64,000 nt of DNA from Gemmobacter denitrificans. Lineage in GTDB: Bacteria; Pseudomonadota; Alphaproteobacteria; Rhodobacterales; Rhodobacteraceae. Below, piece by piece: positions 1 through 9,417 of this stretch (position 1 is its first letter; each line of letters starts with the position of its first letter). The stretch spans positions 41,565 through 105,564 of the forward strand of contig NZ_JBALHR010000013.1 in the NCBI RefSeq assembly GCF_036964905.1. Reading direction: 5' to 3'. The notes beneath the pieces were generated by a model. That model was not told the origin of the DNA, did no database searches, and saw only the letters and a program-made list of their open reading frames with translations. The position numbers and the translations under genes are program-made.

Positions 1-2936
1 CCGTCAGCGGGTGCGCCTTCTGAGCGAAGCTCATCGATAAGCGCCCGGAGCTGTTCGATGATCTGATCCCACTGCTGGCCAAGACCATCTAGGATCTGCT
101 TCAGGCGCTCCGACATCTTCTTGAAACGAACAGGGTCCGCCTCAAGGTTCTTGCGGATGTGCGACCGGATCGCATGTTCCATCTCCGACGCTTTGGCACG
201 GCTGCCCGTCGTCTGCCCGACATGGTTGTCAAAGTTCGCATCGGTCAGCTGAACGGGCGGGATCTTCGGGTCGATCCCCAAGGAAATCACATGGTCATCG
301 ATCAGCTTGCGGACCTTTGCCCCGACATCGGACCCAAGCGACATGACATCGCGGTATCGATTCCGCGCACGGGCATGGATATAGGCCAACCGCTTCGCAT
401 CCTTGACGAAAGGAAGCCCTTCAGGACGCGGCAGGATGATTTCAAGCGAGGTTAGGAAGTCCTTGAGCTTGACTGTGAACTCGGCCCGGGCCTTCTCGGT
501 GGCAAGGACATTCAGGCAGCCCTCATCATCAGAAAGGTCCTCAAGGCCGGCCCTGCGGAAAATGTCGATGACCCGGATGTGGCGATCTCGCAGCACCGGG
601 ATCTGGTCATTGAGCCCGACCAGAGCGCCCTCGATATCCTCGTCCGCATATGCGGCCAAGGCGGCCTTCAGGTGATGTGCCACGCCGAAATAGTCCACGA
701 CGATCCCGCAGGACTTGCCGAAACCTGTCCGGTTGACCCGGGCGATGGCCTGCAAGAGTTCGGCTTCGCGGATCGACCGGTCCAGATACATCACCCCCTC
801 AATGGGGGCGTCGAACCCAGTCAAAAGCATGGATTTGACGATCAGGAACGCCAGCGGATCGGTCTTGGCCGGGTCCTTGTGGAACAGGGGTTTCTTGAAC
901 CGCTTGATCCGGGCTTCCTGGGCATGGCCTTCCGTCCATTGCCGCCAGGTCGGGTCATCGTTGTTGCCGCCCGACATCACGGGCGCAAACTCGATCCGCG
1001 CCAGCGTGTCGCGATACCGCCAAGCCTGGACGAGGGCCTGCGTCACAGGCGGCTTGCTGCACAGGAACTCGTCGTCCATTGCCTTGTCGTGATCCGACAG
1101 CGCGGCCGCCTGCGCCAACAACTCATCCCGCGCCTCAAGAAACGCAGCATGATACCGGATCACCGCAAGGCGGCTGTAGGCCACGACCTGCGCCTTGTAG
1201 CCGTTGGGCAGCAGGTTCGTCACATAGTGCCGCAGCATGTCGCGGGCCTTTTCCGCAATCAGCGCCGGGGCCTCGAGGATGTTGCCCTTGGTTGCGTATT
1301 TCTTACGGATCGCCTCCAGCTCGTCCTCGGTCCGGTCGCGAAACATGTCCTCGAACAGCCCGTCCAGCGTGGTCCCGTCCTTCACCGCGCCCTCGGCCGT
1401 CCGCCCTTCATACAGGACCGGCACCGTGGCCCCGTCGGCCTCGGCCTCCTTGATCGTATAGCGGTCGATGAAATCGCCAAAGATCTGCGCCGTGCGTTTC
1501 TTTTCGCCCATAATGATCGGCGTGCCGGTGAAGCCGATGCGGGCGCAATTTGGCAGGGCCGCCATCAGGTTGGCGTGCAGGTCTCCGGCCTGAGTGCGGT
1601 GCGCCTCGTCCACCACGACAAGGATCGTCTCATCCTCGTTCAGCACCTCGAAGGCCGGGCCCCTGGTCACCTCGGGCATATCCTCTTCGGTGCGGTATTT
1701 CTGGATCGTGGCGAAGACCAGCCCCGGCCCCTTGCGCCGCGCGAGCCGCTTCAGCGCCCCGGCATTCGTCGCCAGTTCGACCACATCGCCCGACAGGGTC
1801 GCCGTTTCCGACAGTTGCCTTTGCAGGTCGCGGCGGTCGGTGACCATGATCACCTTGAACTTCCGCAGCGCCATATCGGTCCGCATCTTGCGGATCATGA
1901 ACACCATGGTCAGGCTTTTGCCCGACCCTTGCGTGTGCCAGACGATCCCGCCGCGCCGGTCATATTCGCCGTCCAGCGCGCGGGTCTTGCCGGTGCGCAG
2001 CCGTTCCAGCGCGCGGTTCACGGCGCGGTATTGCTGATAGCGGCAGACGGTCTTGATGGTCTGGCCGCCCACATTCATGAACAAGAGATAATGCCGCAGG
2101 ATATCGAGCAGATGCGCGGGCTGCAGCATCCCGGCGATCAGGCGTTCCTGTTCCGACAGGCCCTTCTTCCCCAAACCCGCAGCCACCGCATCTTCGGACC
2201 CGGTGCCATCCGGGCCGACAACGGTTTTCCAGCTTCCGTAATGTTCCACGCCTGCGCCGATGCAGCCCACACGGGCCTGATCGAAGCTTGTGGCGATCAG
2301 CAACTGGACGCTGGCGAACAGCGCAGGTGCGCCCTCGTTCTCCTCCACCTCCAACGCGGCCTTGCGGGCGTTGTGGTAGCGGCGGAGTTGTTTGACCGCC
2401 TCGGCCAGCGGTTCGGGGATGGCGGGGCTTTTCGCCTCGACCACCACGACCGGGATGCCGTTCACCAGCAGGACGAGGTCGGGGATGATGAAACCCTTGC
2501 CCACATCATGGCCCGGCGGGCAGTCGATGCGGAACTGGTTGGCGATGGTGAAGGTGTTGGCCCCCACATCGTCCCAGTCGATGTAGCGGATGGTCTGGCC
2601 GCGCCCGCCGTCCCAGCCGGGCAGGCCCTCGACCGTCAGGCCGCGCAGCAGCAGTTCCGTCACCGCCTGGTTCGCCTCCATCAGCCCGCGCTGACCGTGG
2701 CGAGTCAGGGCGCTGACGGCCTCGGACAGGCGGGCATCGTCCAGCCAGGGCTGGCCATCGGGGCCGGGGTTGATGGCGCGCAGACGGTCGCGCAGGCAGG
2801 CCTCGGCGATGGTGTCGCGGAAGGTGGCGCGCCCGGTCAGGCTGGGGTCGTCCTTTGCCCCCTCCTGCACCTGCCAGCCCATGGCGCGGCACTGGTTCAG
2901 GAAGGGCAGTTCCACATCGTCATACTCGTGACCCAT
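1..2936 (-). CDS. hsdR: Type I restriction enzyme, R (restriction/translocation) subunit, partial at left edge
   Basis: Restriction subunit of a type I R-M complex: an ATP-driven DNA translocase that cuts remote from the recognition site when the methylase reports unmodified DNA. The frame stays open from the ATG at 2936 to the left window edge (about 978 codons), so the C-terminal end is missing. In order: a PD-(D/E)XK nuclease domain with IPDLVLLVNG near residue 150 and VVVVEAKS near 165; Walker A HTQGSGKS near 337; the DEAH box VVDEAHRTQ near 441; then the second helicase domain (ARVNRTGFGKS). It starts 15 bp after the hsdS stop, preceded by a GAAGGG ribosome site. Shadow frames on the plus strand here are long because of the GC bias and are not genes. 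Family call is certain; specificity is not deducible. Confidence 0.96.
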   Translation of the reverse strand, partial: MGHEYDDVELPFLNQCRAMGWQVQEGAKDDPSLTGRATFRDTIAEACLRDRLRAINPGPDGQPWLDDARLSEAVSALTRHGQRGLMEANQAVTELLLRGLTVEGLPGWDGGRGQTIRYIDWDDVGANTFTIANQFRIDCPPGHDVGKGFIIPDLVLLVNGIPVVVVEAKSPAIPEPLAEAVKQLRRYHNARKAALEVEENEGAPALFASVQLLIATSFDQARVGCIGAGVEHYGSWKTVVGPDGTGSEDAVAAGLGKKGLSEQERLIAGMLQPAHLLDILRHYLLFMNVGGQTIKTVCRYQQYRAVNRALERLRTGKTRALDGEYDRRGGIVWHTQGSGKSLTMVFMIRKMRTDMALRKFKVIMVTDRRDLQRQLSETATLSGDVVELATNAGALKRLARRKGPGLVFATIQKYRTEEDMPEVTRGPAFEVLNEDETILVVVDEAHRTQAGDLHANLMAALPNCARIGFTGTPIIMGEKKRTAQIFGDFIDRYTIKEAEADGATVPVLYEGRTAEGAVKDGTTLDGLFEDMFRDRTEDELEAIRKKYATKGNILEAPALIAEKARDMLRHYVTNLLPNGYKAQVVAYSRLAVIRYHAAFLEARDELLAQAAALSDHDKAMDDEFLCSKPPVTQALVQAWRYRDTLARIEFAPVMSGGNNDDPTWRQWTEGHAQEARIKRFKKPLFHKDPAKTDPLAFLIVKSMLLTGFDAPIEGVMYLDRSIREAELLQAIARVNRTGFGKSCGIVVDYFGVAHHLKAALAAYADEDIEGALVGLNDQIPVLRDRHIRVIDIFRRAGLEDLSDDEGCLNVLATEKARAEFTVKLKDFLTSLEIILPRPEGLPFVKDAKRLAYIHARARNRYRDVMSLGSDVGAKVRKLIDDHVISLGIDPKIPPVQLTDANFDNHVGQTTGSRAKASEMEHAIRSHIRKNLEADPVRFKKMSERLKQILDGLGQQWDQIIEQLRALIDELRSEGAPAD

Positions 2937-2951
2937 GACCGGACCCTTCGG

Positions 2952-4244
2952 TTACAACAAGGGCGTGACGGGAACCCGGCCGGCGAGCAGGTCGTCCATC
3001 AGGCCGGATTTCTGGAGGCGGAGTTTGTGTAGTTCTTTCTCCTCGGCGGATATGCGCACTTCAAACGCGTTGACTCGGCTCATAATCATCTGCTGCTCGT
3101 CAACAGTTGGGCTGAAACATTCGAATGACCTGATCTGCGACTGAGAGATATTCTTTTGCCCACTGCTTCCAGACATAGACTTCTCGATTTGCCGGACAAT
3201 ACAGTCTGAGGTCATCAGCAGCGCCAAGAAATCGTTGGTCATTTTTCTCTTGTCAGGCACCAACCGCAGAAGCTTGTCAGAAAGCATTAGCTTTGACTGG
3301 GTGTTCCGCACTTGCACGGTTTTGCCGACAAGTTCGGCGACGCCGTTTGCACGGGTAAGGATTACGTCACCGTCTTGGACCTCAAGAGCTGGTCGGGGCT
3401 TAAGGGCTGTCGGAAGAGTTTTTGCCTGTTGGTCATCGTAGAAACCCCTCGTGACGGCGCTCACTTTCAGAACACCCCACTCCCCGGCTGCAGGCGGAGT
3501 TTCAATACATGCAGGACTCCAGCCGGAGTCGATGGATGCAATTACATCGCCAAGGTTGGTGTAGTCCCACTCCTTCGGCAGCCAGCCGAGCGGGGTTTGG
3601 TGGTAGAGGTGGGGGGCCTCGGGCTGTGGGGGGCGGAGGTCGCCGTTCGCGTCGATGCCGCGGGTCAGCAGGTCATGCAGCAGCCCCTGCTTCATCGCCC
3701 GCAACTTGGCCACCACCGCCTCGGTCCCCCGGATCGCCACGTCAATCGTGTCGAGGATTTCGGCGATTTTGGACTGAATAGCCACAGCGGGGCTGGGAAC
3801 CAGCCAGTTCAAGGTTTCACGAGGTGTCGCACGTGTGTGACTGTTGGTAGATCCAACAGCGACTTTCGCCAAGCGCTTGGAAAAGTAGCCGCTAGCAAAG
3901 TAAGCTTCCCAAAATTTCAGAACCTGATTGTCTGATCGTGGCTCAAAACAGATAAACTCAGTTGACGCACAGGTGAAATCGCCGGGATCCGTCACGGATT
4001 TAACACGCGGCTTTCGCGGGTTCAGCTTCGATACGAGAATGCAGGGATTTGAAAGCCAGAACTTGTTGCTTTCGATTGTGCCTGAGGGTTCAGTCGCGGC
4101 CCCATGAAATTCATCATAAGCAGGAATACTGTAGTGCGTGAATAGCTTGCCGGGAAATGCCTTAGGAATGATCTGAGCGGTATTGATCCGGAACAGATCG
4201 CCAAGCGGAACAGCATTATCCAGTGGATTGGCTGTTTCAGACAT
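2952..4244 (-). CDS. hsdS: Type I restriction enzyme, S (specificity) subunit
   Basis: DNA-recognition subunit, 430 aa, a normal HsdS length. Two target-recognition halves are each followed by a helical spacer: the first contains ESNKFWLSNPCILVSKLNPR and a spacer beginning near AIQSKIAEILDTIDVAI (about residue 165), the second starts near TPLGWLPKEWDYTNLGD (about 225) and ends in a coiled C terminus with LHKLRLQKSGLMDDLLAGRV. The ATG at 4244 overlaps the end of hsdM by 8 bp and the stop lies 15 bp before hsdR, so the three genes form one minus-strand operon ordered M-S-R. The recognition halves are more AT-rich than hsdM and hsdR, which is usual for shuffled TRDs. The bound sequence cannot be predicted from reading alone. 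Confidence 0.94.
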   Translation of the reverse strand: MSETANPLDNAVPLGDLFRINTAQIIPKAFPGKLFTHYSIPAYDEFHGAATEPSGTIESNKFWLSNPCILVSKLNPRKPRVKSVTDPGDFTCASTEFICFEPRSDNQVLKFWEAYFASGYFSKRLAKVAVGSTNSHTRATPRETLNWLVPSPAVAIQSKIAEILDTIDVAIRGTEAVVAKLRAMKQGLLHDLLTRGIDANGDLRPPQPEAPHLYHQTPLGWLPKEWDYTNLGDVIASIDSGWSPACIETPPAAGEWGVLKVSAVTRGFYDDQQAKTLPTALKPRPALEVQDGDVILTRANGVAELVGKTVQVRNTQSKLMLSDKLLRLVPDKRKMTNDFLALLMTSDCIVRQIEKSMSGSSGQKNISQSQIRSFECFSPTVDEQQMIMSRVNAFEVRISAEEKELHKLRLQKSGLMDDLLAGRVPVTPLL

Positions 4245-6741
4245 ACCCCAACCCCTTCAGGAACCCGGCCAGCTTGCCCGTCGCCTCGGCCCGCGCGCCT
4301 TCGATCTCGGTCAGGGTCACGCGATACTTGTCCCACCAGTTGTCAAACGCCGCCACGATCTGCCCGCGCTGTGCGGCGATGTAGCGGGTCAGGATCTTTT
4401 CCATGTCGTCATGCAGGATCTTCAGGATCAGCGCCGCAGCATCCGCCTCGGTCAGCCCGTCCACGGCCCCGTTGATTGCATCGGTGAATTGCGCATGCTT
4501 GGCCTTCAGCGTCTTCTTGACCTCGGCCAGTTCTTTTTTCCACCGCTTCACTTGCGCCTCGTCCACGGGTTCGGCGTCGTCCTCCTCTTCCTCGCCCTCC
4601 TCGGGCGTGGCGGTCGCGGCCTTGATCTTGGTGTCAAGTTCCGCCTTGCGCGCCTCCAGTTCCGCAATCTCGCGCACGAAACCGCCCATCAGGAAGCTGA
4701 CCAGCTTGTGGTCCAGCGGGCTTTCCTTGTGGCCCTTGTCCTCCAGCGCGGTGACGATGGAGGTGCGCCAGGCATCGACCACGCCCCGGCTGTCGCGCGC
4801 CATGAGGGTGAGGAAATCGAACCGCGATGCCTGCCAGAACTGCGCGATGATGCCCCGCACGGTGAAGGGGTCGAGCATGGCCAGCCCTTCGAGCGTTTCG
4901 GAAAAGCTGGACAGGAGTTCATCGCGGAGCTTGATGAGGGCGGCGGCCTGATCGGCCCCGGCCAGCGCGACGATCCCATCCTGATGCGCGGCCCACCAGA
5001 CGTTGAAGGCGGCTCGGATTTCCGCCTCGCGCGCTTGCAGACCCGCGTTGGCCTCAACGGCCGGTTTCAGGTCAGATTTCGCGGTCAGGTGCGGGGCGAA
5101 GTCGAGGTATCGGTCATCGCGTGGCACCAGCAGGTCCATCGGGTTCAGCCCATGGGCGCGGAACAGGTCGGCCTTCGCCGCGACCTCGGCCTTCGGGATG
5201 CCGCCCACCAGATGCGCGCGCACGTCATGCGGTTCGGGCGGCGGCGCGTTATCGGCATAGCGGCGGATGTTCAGGTTGAAATCGTTGTCGCGCAGGGTGT
5301 CGATGTCGACGATGGTCGAAAAGCCGGGGATCTCGCGGTATTCCTCGAAGGTCGTGACGATCTTTTCGATGTGCTCGGGCATGAGGTGGTTCTGCGCCCG
5401 GCCTTCGAAATATTCGCGGTCGGCGTTGATGAAGAGGATCTTGCCCTGCCGGTCCTTCGGCTTGCCCGAGACAAGGTTCGCGCCGTTATGGACGCGCTGG
5501 CGCAGGACAATGACGCAGGCCGGGATGCCGGTGCCGTAGAAAAGCTGGGGGCCGAGGCCGATGATCGCCTCGATCTGGTCCTGTTCGATGATCCTCTGGC
5601 GGATCTTGCCCTCATCGCCCCCGCGGAACAGCACGCCGTGGGGCATGACGGTGGCGATCATGCCGCCGTCACGCGTGACGTGCAGCATGTGCTGGAGGAA
5701 CATGAGGTCAGCCTTCTTGGCGCCGCGCGGAACCTCGTGGAAGAAGCGTTCGGGGAACTTGGGCTGCCACGTGTATTCGCCAGACCGGTCCTTGTCCTTT
5801 GACCCCCAGGGGAGGGAGAAGGGCGGATTGGTCAGGATGCGGTCGAACCGGCGCAGTTCGCCATTCTCGACATGCTGGGGTTCGCCCAGAGTATCCTCGT
5901 TGCGCAAGTCGGCGCTGCTGATCCCGTGGAGCAGCATGTTCATCTTGGCGATAGACCAGACGGTGCCCGCGTTTTCCTGCCCAAAGAGGTTGGCCTTGCG
6001 CCCATCCTGTCCGTGTTCGTCAATGTAATCCTTGGCCGCGATCAGCATGCCACCCGACCCGCAGCAGGGGTCATAGATGTCATGTTCAAGGGTCGGCTTC
6101 AGGAGGCGCACCATCATCCTGACAACAGACCGGGGGGTGTAGAACTCCCCGCCCTTCTTGCCGGCTGAGTCGGCGAATTCGGCGATCAGGTATTCGTAGG
6201 CGGCGCCAAGCAGATCCGGGAATTCGAAGTCCTCGTTCCGAAGGCGGATTTCCCCGAAATGGGTAATCAGCTGGCGCAGCTTCTGGTCGCTGATCTTGCT
6301 CTGGCCGACCTTGCGGGTGAAGTCGATGTGGTCGAGAACGCCTTCAAGGGCGATGTTCTCGGATTCGATGCCACCGAGGGCCTTGTTCAGCTTGTCGCCG
6401 ATGTTCTCATGGGCTTCATCGACAAGGAAGGTAAACCGGGATTGCGGTGGAACCCAGAACGTGCCGCTGCGACCATACCAGACCTTGTTCTCGGCATCTT
6501 CTGCGGCCTGTTCAGGCGCGATGCCGTTCCCGATGCGCTTTTCGATAACCCCCTGCCGGGCCTGCTCGAAAACGTCGGAACAGCGCTTCAGAAACAGCAT
6601 CCCGAAGATGTATTCCTTGAACTCCGAGGCATCCATTTTCCCCCGAAGGATATCGGCGGCTGCAAAGAGGTGCCGCTCAAGTTGGGCAAGCGTCAGGGGC
6701 ATTTGATTTTTCTCACGGTCTTTTGCTGCAGGTTGGGCCAT
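4237..6741 (-). CDS. hsdM: Type I restriction enzyme, M (methyltransferase) subunit
   Basis: N6-adenine methyltransferase of the same type I complex, 834 aa. It has a helical HsdM N-terminal domain (LERHLFAAADILRGKMDASE near residue 20), the SAM-binding motif DPCCGSGGML near 224 and the catalytic NPPF near 304. The protein is several hundred residues longer than minimal HsdM: the C-terminal third is a charged helical extension with an acidic run near residue 700 (EEGEEEEDDAEP) and a long Lys/Glu-rich coil. It is the first gene of the operon, with 69 bp of non-coding DNA separating it from yhaN. I took the ATG at 6741; an in-frame ATG at 6702 (MPLTLAQLERH) is an alternative because neither has a strong ribosome site. 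Confidence 0.95.
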   Translation of the reverse strand: MAQPAAKDREKNQMPLTLAQLERHLFAAADILRGKMDASEFKEYIFGMLFLKRCSDVFEQARQGVIEKRIGNGIAPEQAAEDAENKVWYGRSGTFWVPPQSRFTFLVDEAHENIGDKLNKALGGIESENIALEGVLDHIDFTRKVGQSKISDQKLRQLITHFGEIRLRNEDFEFPDLLGAAYEYLIAEFADSAGKKGGEFYTPRSVVRMMVRLLKPTLEHDIYDPCCGSGGMLIAAKDYIDEHGQDGRKANLFGQENAGTVWSIAKMNMLLHGISSADLRNEDTLGEPQHVENGELRRFDRILTNPPFSLPWGSKDKDRSGEYTWQPKFPERFFHEVPRGAKKADLMFLQHMLHVTRDGGMIATVMPHGVLFRGGDEGKIRQRIIEQDQIEAIIGLGPQLFYGTGIPACVIVLRQRVHNGANLVSGKPKDRQGKILFINADREYFEGRAQNHLMPEHIEKIVTTFEEYREIPGFSTIVDIDTLRDNDFNLNIRRYADNAPPPEPHDVRAHLVGGIPKAEVAAKADLFRAHGLNPMDLLVPRDDRYLDFAPHLTAKSDLKPAVEANAGLQAREAEIRAAFNVWWAAHQDGIVALAGADQAAALIKLRDELLSSFSETLEGLAMLDPFTVRGIIAQFWQASRFDFLTLMARDSRGVVDAWRTSIVTALEDKGHKESPLDHKLVSFLMGGFVREIAELEARKAELDTKIKAATATPEEGEEEEDDAEPVDEAQVKRWKKELAEVKKTLKAKHAQFTDAINGAVDGLTEADAAALILKILHDDMEKILTRYIAAQRGQIVAAFDNWWDKYRVTLTEIEGARAEATGKLAGFLKGLGYV

Positions 6742-6810
6742 CAGGCTGTTTAATACAACCGCTAAGCACTTGGTGATCTTTGATTAACCTGATGTTTTGC
6801 CCTTCTGCCG

Positions 6811-9417
6811 TCATATGTCCTCCAGCGCGACCTCGGCACGTTCCCCACCAAGTGCCGCAAAGGCTCTTTGGCGGCAGGTGAGGACCAGGATCTGCTGGTC
6901 GCGCGCGGTGCGGTGGAGGGCGTCGAACATCGCCTCGATCCGGTCGTCGTCGGAATGGACGAGCGCGTCGTCAAGGATAACGGGGACGGAGCGACCGGAG
7001 GCGGCAAAGAGGCGGGCGAAGGCAAGACGCGTCAGGATTGCCACCTGTTCGCGGGTGCCGCCCGAGAGGATCTCCAGCGCCTCGGGCTGGCCGTTGCGGG
7101 TCAGCGTTGCGGGGAGCAGGCTTGTATCGTCGATGGTCAGCTGCGCGCCGGGGTGCAGGATCGCCAGCAGCGGCTGCAACTCGCGCAGCACGGGGCCGAA
7201 ATAGGCGTCGCGCGCCTTTGTCCGCGCCTCGTCCAGCGCGCGTTTCAGCCGGGTCAGGGCGCGGACCTCGGAATCGTAGCGCGCGGCGCGGGCCTCGGCC
7301 TCGGCGCGGTCACCGGCGATTGTGGCCAGCCGTTCCTCGATCCCCTCCTCGGCCAGCGCGGCGATGGTGGCGTTCAGGCTCGCCAGTTCCTCGCGCGCCT
7401 TCTGTTCGGCGGCGCGGGCCTGATCGACGGCGCCTTTTGCACGGGTCAGCCGGGCCTCGGCGGTGGCCAGGTCGGGGGCGGCGGCGCGCAGGGTTTCCAG
7501 CGCGCGGGCGGCGGTGGTGACGGCATCGGCCAGCGCCGGTTCGCGGGCCTTCAGATCGGCGATGCGGGCGGCAAGGGTGGCCGGATCGCCCGCCTCGGAC
7601 AGGGCGGCCGCCAGGTGCCGGTCGGCGCTTGCCCGGTTGGCCTCCGCCGCCGCGCGCGCCTCGCCCGCCTGAACCGACAGGTCATGCGCGGCCTTGGTCG
7701 CGGCGCGGGCGGACTGTTCAGCGGCCTCGGCCTGCGCCAGCGCCGCCGCCACGCTGGCGGCATCCCCGGTCGCCTCGGGGGCGTCGGCGGCCAGCGTTTC
7801 GGCCCGTGCAAGCGCCGTGCGCAGCGCATCCAGACCCTCGGGCGCGACCTCGGCCAGCAGGGCGGCGGCCTGTTTCGCCTCGGCCTCCAGCCGCTGCGCC
7901 TCGGCCCATTGCGCGCGCGTGGCGGGCAGACTTTCCGCCTGCGCCTCGGCCAGAAGGCGGGCAAGCGCCTGTTCGGCCTGGGCAATGCCGTCGCCGCTGC
8001 GCGCGGCAACCGGGTCGATCCGCAGGCTGCCGAAGCCTGGCAAGGTCAGATCGGTGACAGTCAGGATCGGCACCGGGCCATCGGGCAAGGCCGCGCCGTT
8101 CAGCATGGCGGGGGCACCATCAGGACGGGCCTCGATGGTCACCGCCTGCGCCTCGGCCCGCGCGCGGGCCAGGTCGAGGGCGGATTGCGCCTTGTCGGCG
8201 GCCTCGATCATCCGGGCGGTCACGGTGATCCGCGCCCGCTGCGCGCGGGTCTGGTCGAGGCTCGTTTGCAACCCTGTCGCGCGGTCGAGGCGGCGTTGCA
8301 GGTCCTCGGCCTGTGCCTTGGCGGCCTGCGCGGTCTCGGCCCGGGTCGCGGCCTGCAACCGGGACCGCAGGTCGCAGGTCTGGTGCGCAAGCGCCTCGGC
8401 GGCCCCGGTCGCGGCGCGGTCGCGCTGGCCAAGGTCATCGGCACGGACGCGGGCGGCGGCAGCGGCGTCATCCGCCTTTGCCAGCGCGGTCTGCGCAGCG
8501 GCCACGCGGGCGGCAAGGGTCTCCGCCGCCGCGATCTCCTGCCGCAGGCGGTCGGCATCAAGCCGGGCAAGGCGCAAGGCGGTTTCGGCCTGCGTGACCT
8601 GCGCCTGATGCGCCAGCGCCGCCTGATGCGCGGCCTGCGCGTCCGTCAGCGCCTGCGCGCGGGCGGCGGCATCGGCGGGATCGGTCAGGCGGGTCAGCGT
8701 GCGGTTCACCTCGGTCCGCCGGGCCAGATCGCCCGAAAGCCGCTCGGCCCGCGGGCGCAGCACCGCCTCTTCCGCCGCCAGCGCCGCCGCCTCGTCCAGT
8801 GCCCGCGCCCATTCGCCCCCCGCCTTGGGGCGCCGCGTGGCGGTCGCCAGCTTCGCCAACGCCTCGGCCACGCGGTCGATCACCGCATCCATTCGCCGCC
8901 CGCCGGTCATCAGGTCGATCTCGCCCGCGACCGAGGACAGAAGGTCGCGCCGGGCCGTCAGGTCACGCTCCTTCTCGCGCTTGTCGTCGGATTCGAGCCC
9001 CATCAGCCCCTGCCGCACCCACAGAAGGCCCGAAGGCCCCGCCAGCCCGCCGCCCATCAGCCGGTCGATCCAGGCCTCCGCCTCGTCCGCCTGGGCGATC
9101 AGGCGGCCTGTGGCGTCCAGAACCTGCGCCTGCGGCTTGCTGATCCAGCGTTTGGCGATGCGGAACCGGCCTTCGGGCAACTCCACCTCCACTGCCGCCT
9201 CGGGCGCGCCCCCGGCATGGGGTTGCAGCGCCTTGATGGCGGCGTTCCGGCTGCCGTAGCGTTCAAAGAACACCGCATGGATCGCGTCGAAAAAGGTGGA
9301 TTTGCCGAATTCGTTGGGTTCGGACAGCACGGTGATGCCGTCGCCGATGCCGGACAGCCGCGCGCGTTTGCCCGCGAAACGGCGAACGTTGGTCAGCTCG
9401 ATGCTGCGCAGCCTCAT
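6811..9417 (-). CDS. SbcC/YhaN-like AAA+ ATPase with long coiled coil
   Basis: An SMC/Rad50-type ATPase of 868 aa that should act with the adjacent nuclease in DNA-end processing. The N terminus has the family start MRLRSIELTNVRRFAG and Walker A PNEFGKSTF near residue 34. The middle (roughly 180-700) is Ala/Glu/Arg-rich coiled coil. The C terminus carries the ABC signature LSGGTREQVAI near 783 and Walker B VPVILDDALVHSDDD near 814. No zinc-hook CXXC is obvious in the coil, which together with the length points to YhaN rather than full-size SbcC. Its start overlaps the stop of the phosphoesterase gene by 4 bp (ATGA), so the two are translationally coupled. Confidence 0.88.
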   Translation of the reverse strand: MRLRSIELTNVRRFAGKRARLSGIGDGITVLSEPNEFGKSTFFDAIHAVFFERYGSRNAAIKALQPHAGGAPEAAVEVELPEGRFRIAKRWISKPQAQVLDATGRLIAQADEAEAWIDRLMGGGLAGPSGLLWVRQGLMGLESDDKREKERDLTARRDLLSSVAGEIDLMTGGRRMDAVIDRVAEALAKLATATRRPKAGGEWARALDEAAALAAEEAVLRPRAERLSGDLARRTEVNRTLTRLTDPADAAARAQALTDAQAAHQAALAHQAQVTQAETALRLARLDADRLRQEIAAAETLAARVAAAQTALAKADDAAAAARVRADDLGQRDRAATGAAEALAHQTCDLRSRLQAATRAETAQAAKAQAEDLQRRLDRATGLQTSLDQTRAQRARITVTARMIEAADKAQSALDLARARAEAQAVTIEARPDGAPAMLNGAALPDGPVPILTVTDLTLPGFGSLRIDPVAARSGDGIAQAEQALARLLAEAQAESLPATRAQWAEAQRLEAEAKQAAALLAEVAPEGLDALRTALARAETLAADAPEATGDAASVAAALAQAEAAEQSARAATKAAHDLSVQAGEARAAAEANRASADRHLAAALSEAGDPATLAARIADLKAREPALADAVTTAARALETLRAAAPDLATAEARLTRAKGAVDQARAAEQKAREELASLNATIAALAEEGIEERLATIAGDRAEAEARAARYDSEVRALTRLKRALDEARTKARDAYFGPVLRELQPLLAILHPGAQLTIDDTSLLPATLTRNGQPEALEILSGGTREQVAILTRLAFARLFAASGRSVPVILDDALVHSDDDRIEAMFDALHRTARDQQILVLTCRQRAFAALGGERAEVALEDI

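Noticed and set aside
579..3032. An 817-codon open frame on the plus strand
   Set aside because: It is the antisense shadow of hsdR; its residues are Arg/Gly/Gln/His-rich without motifs, while the minus frame has all type I R-subunit motifs.
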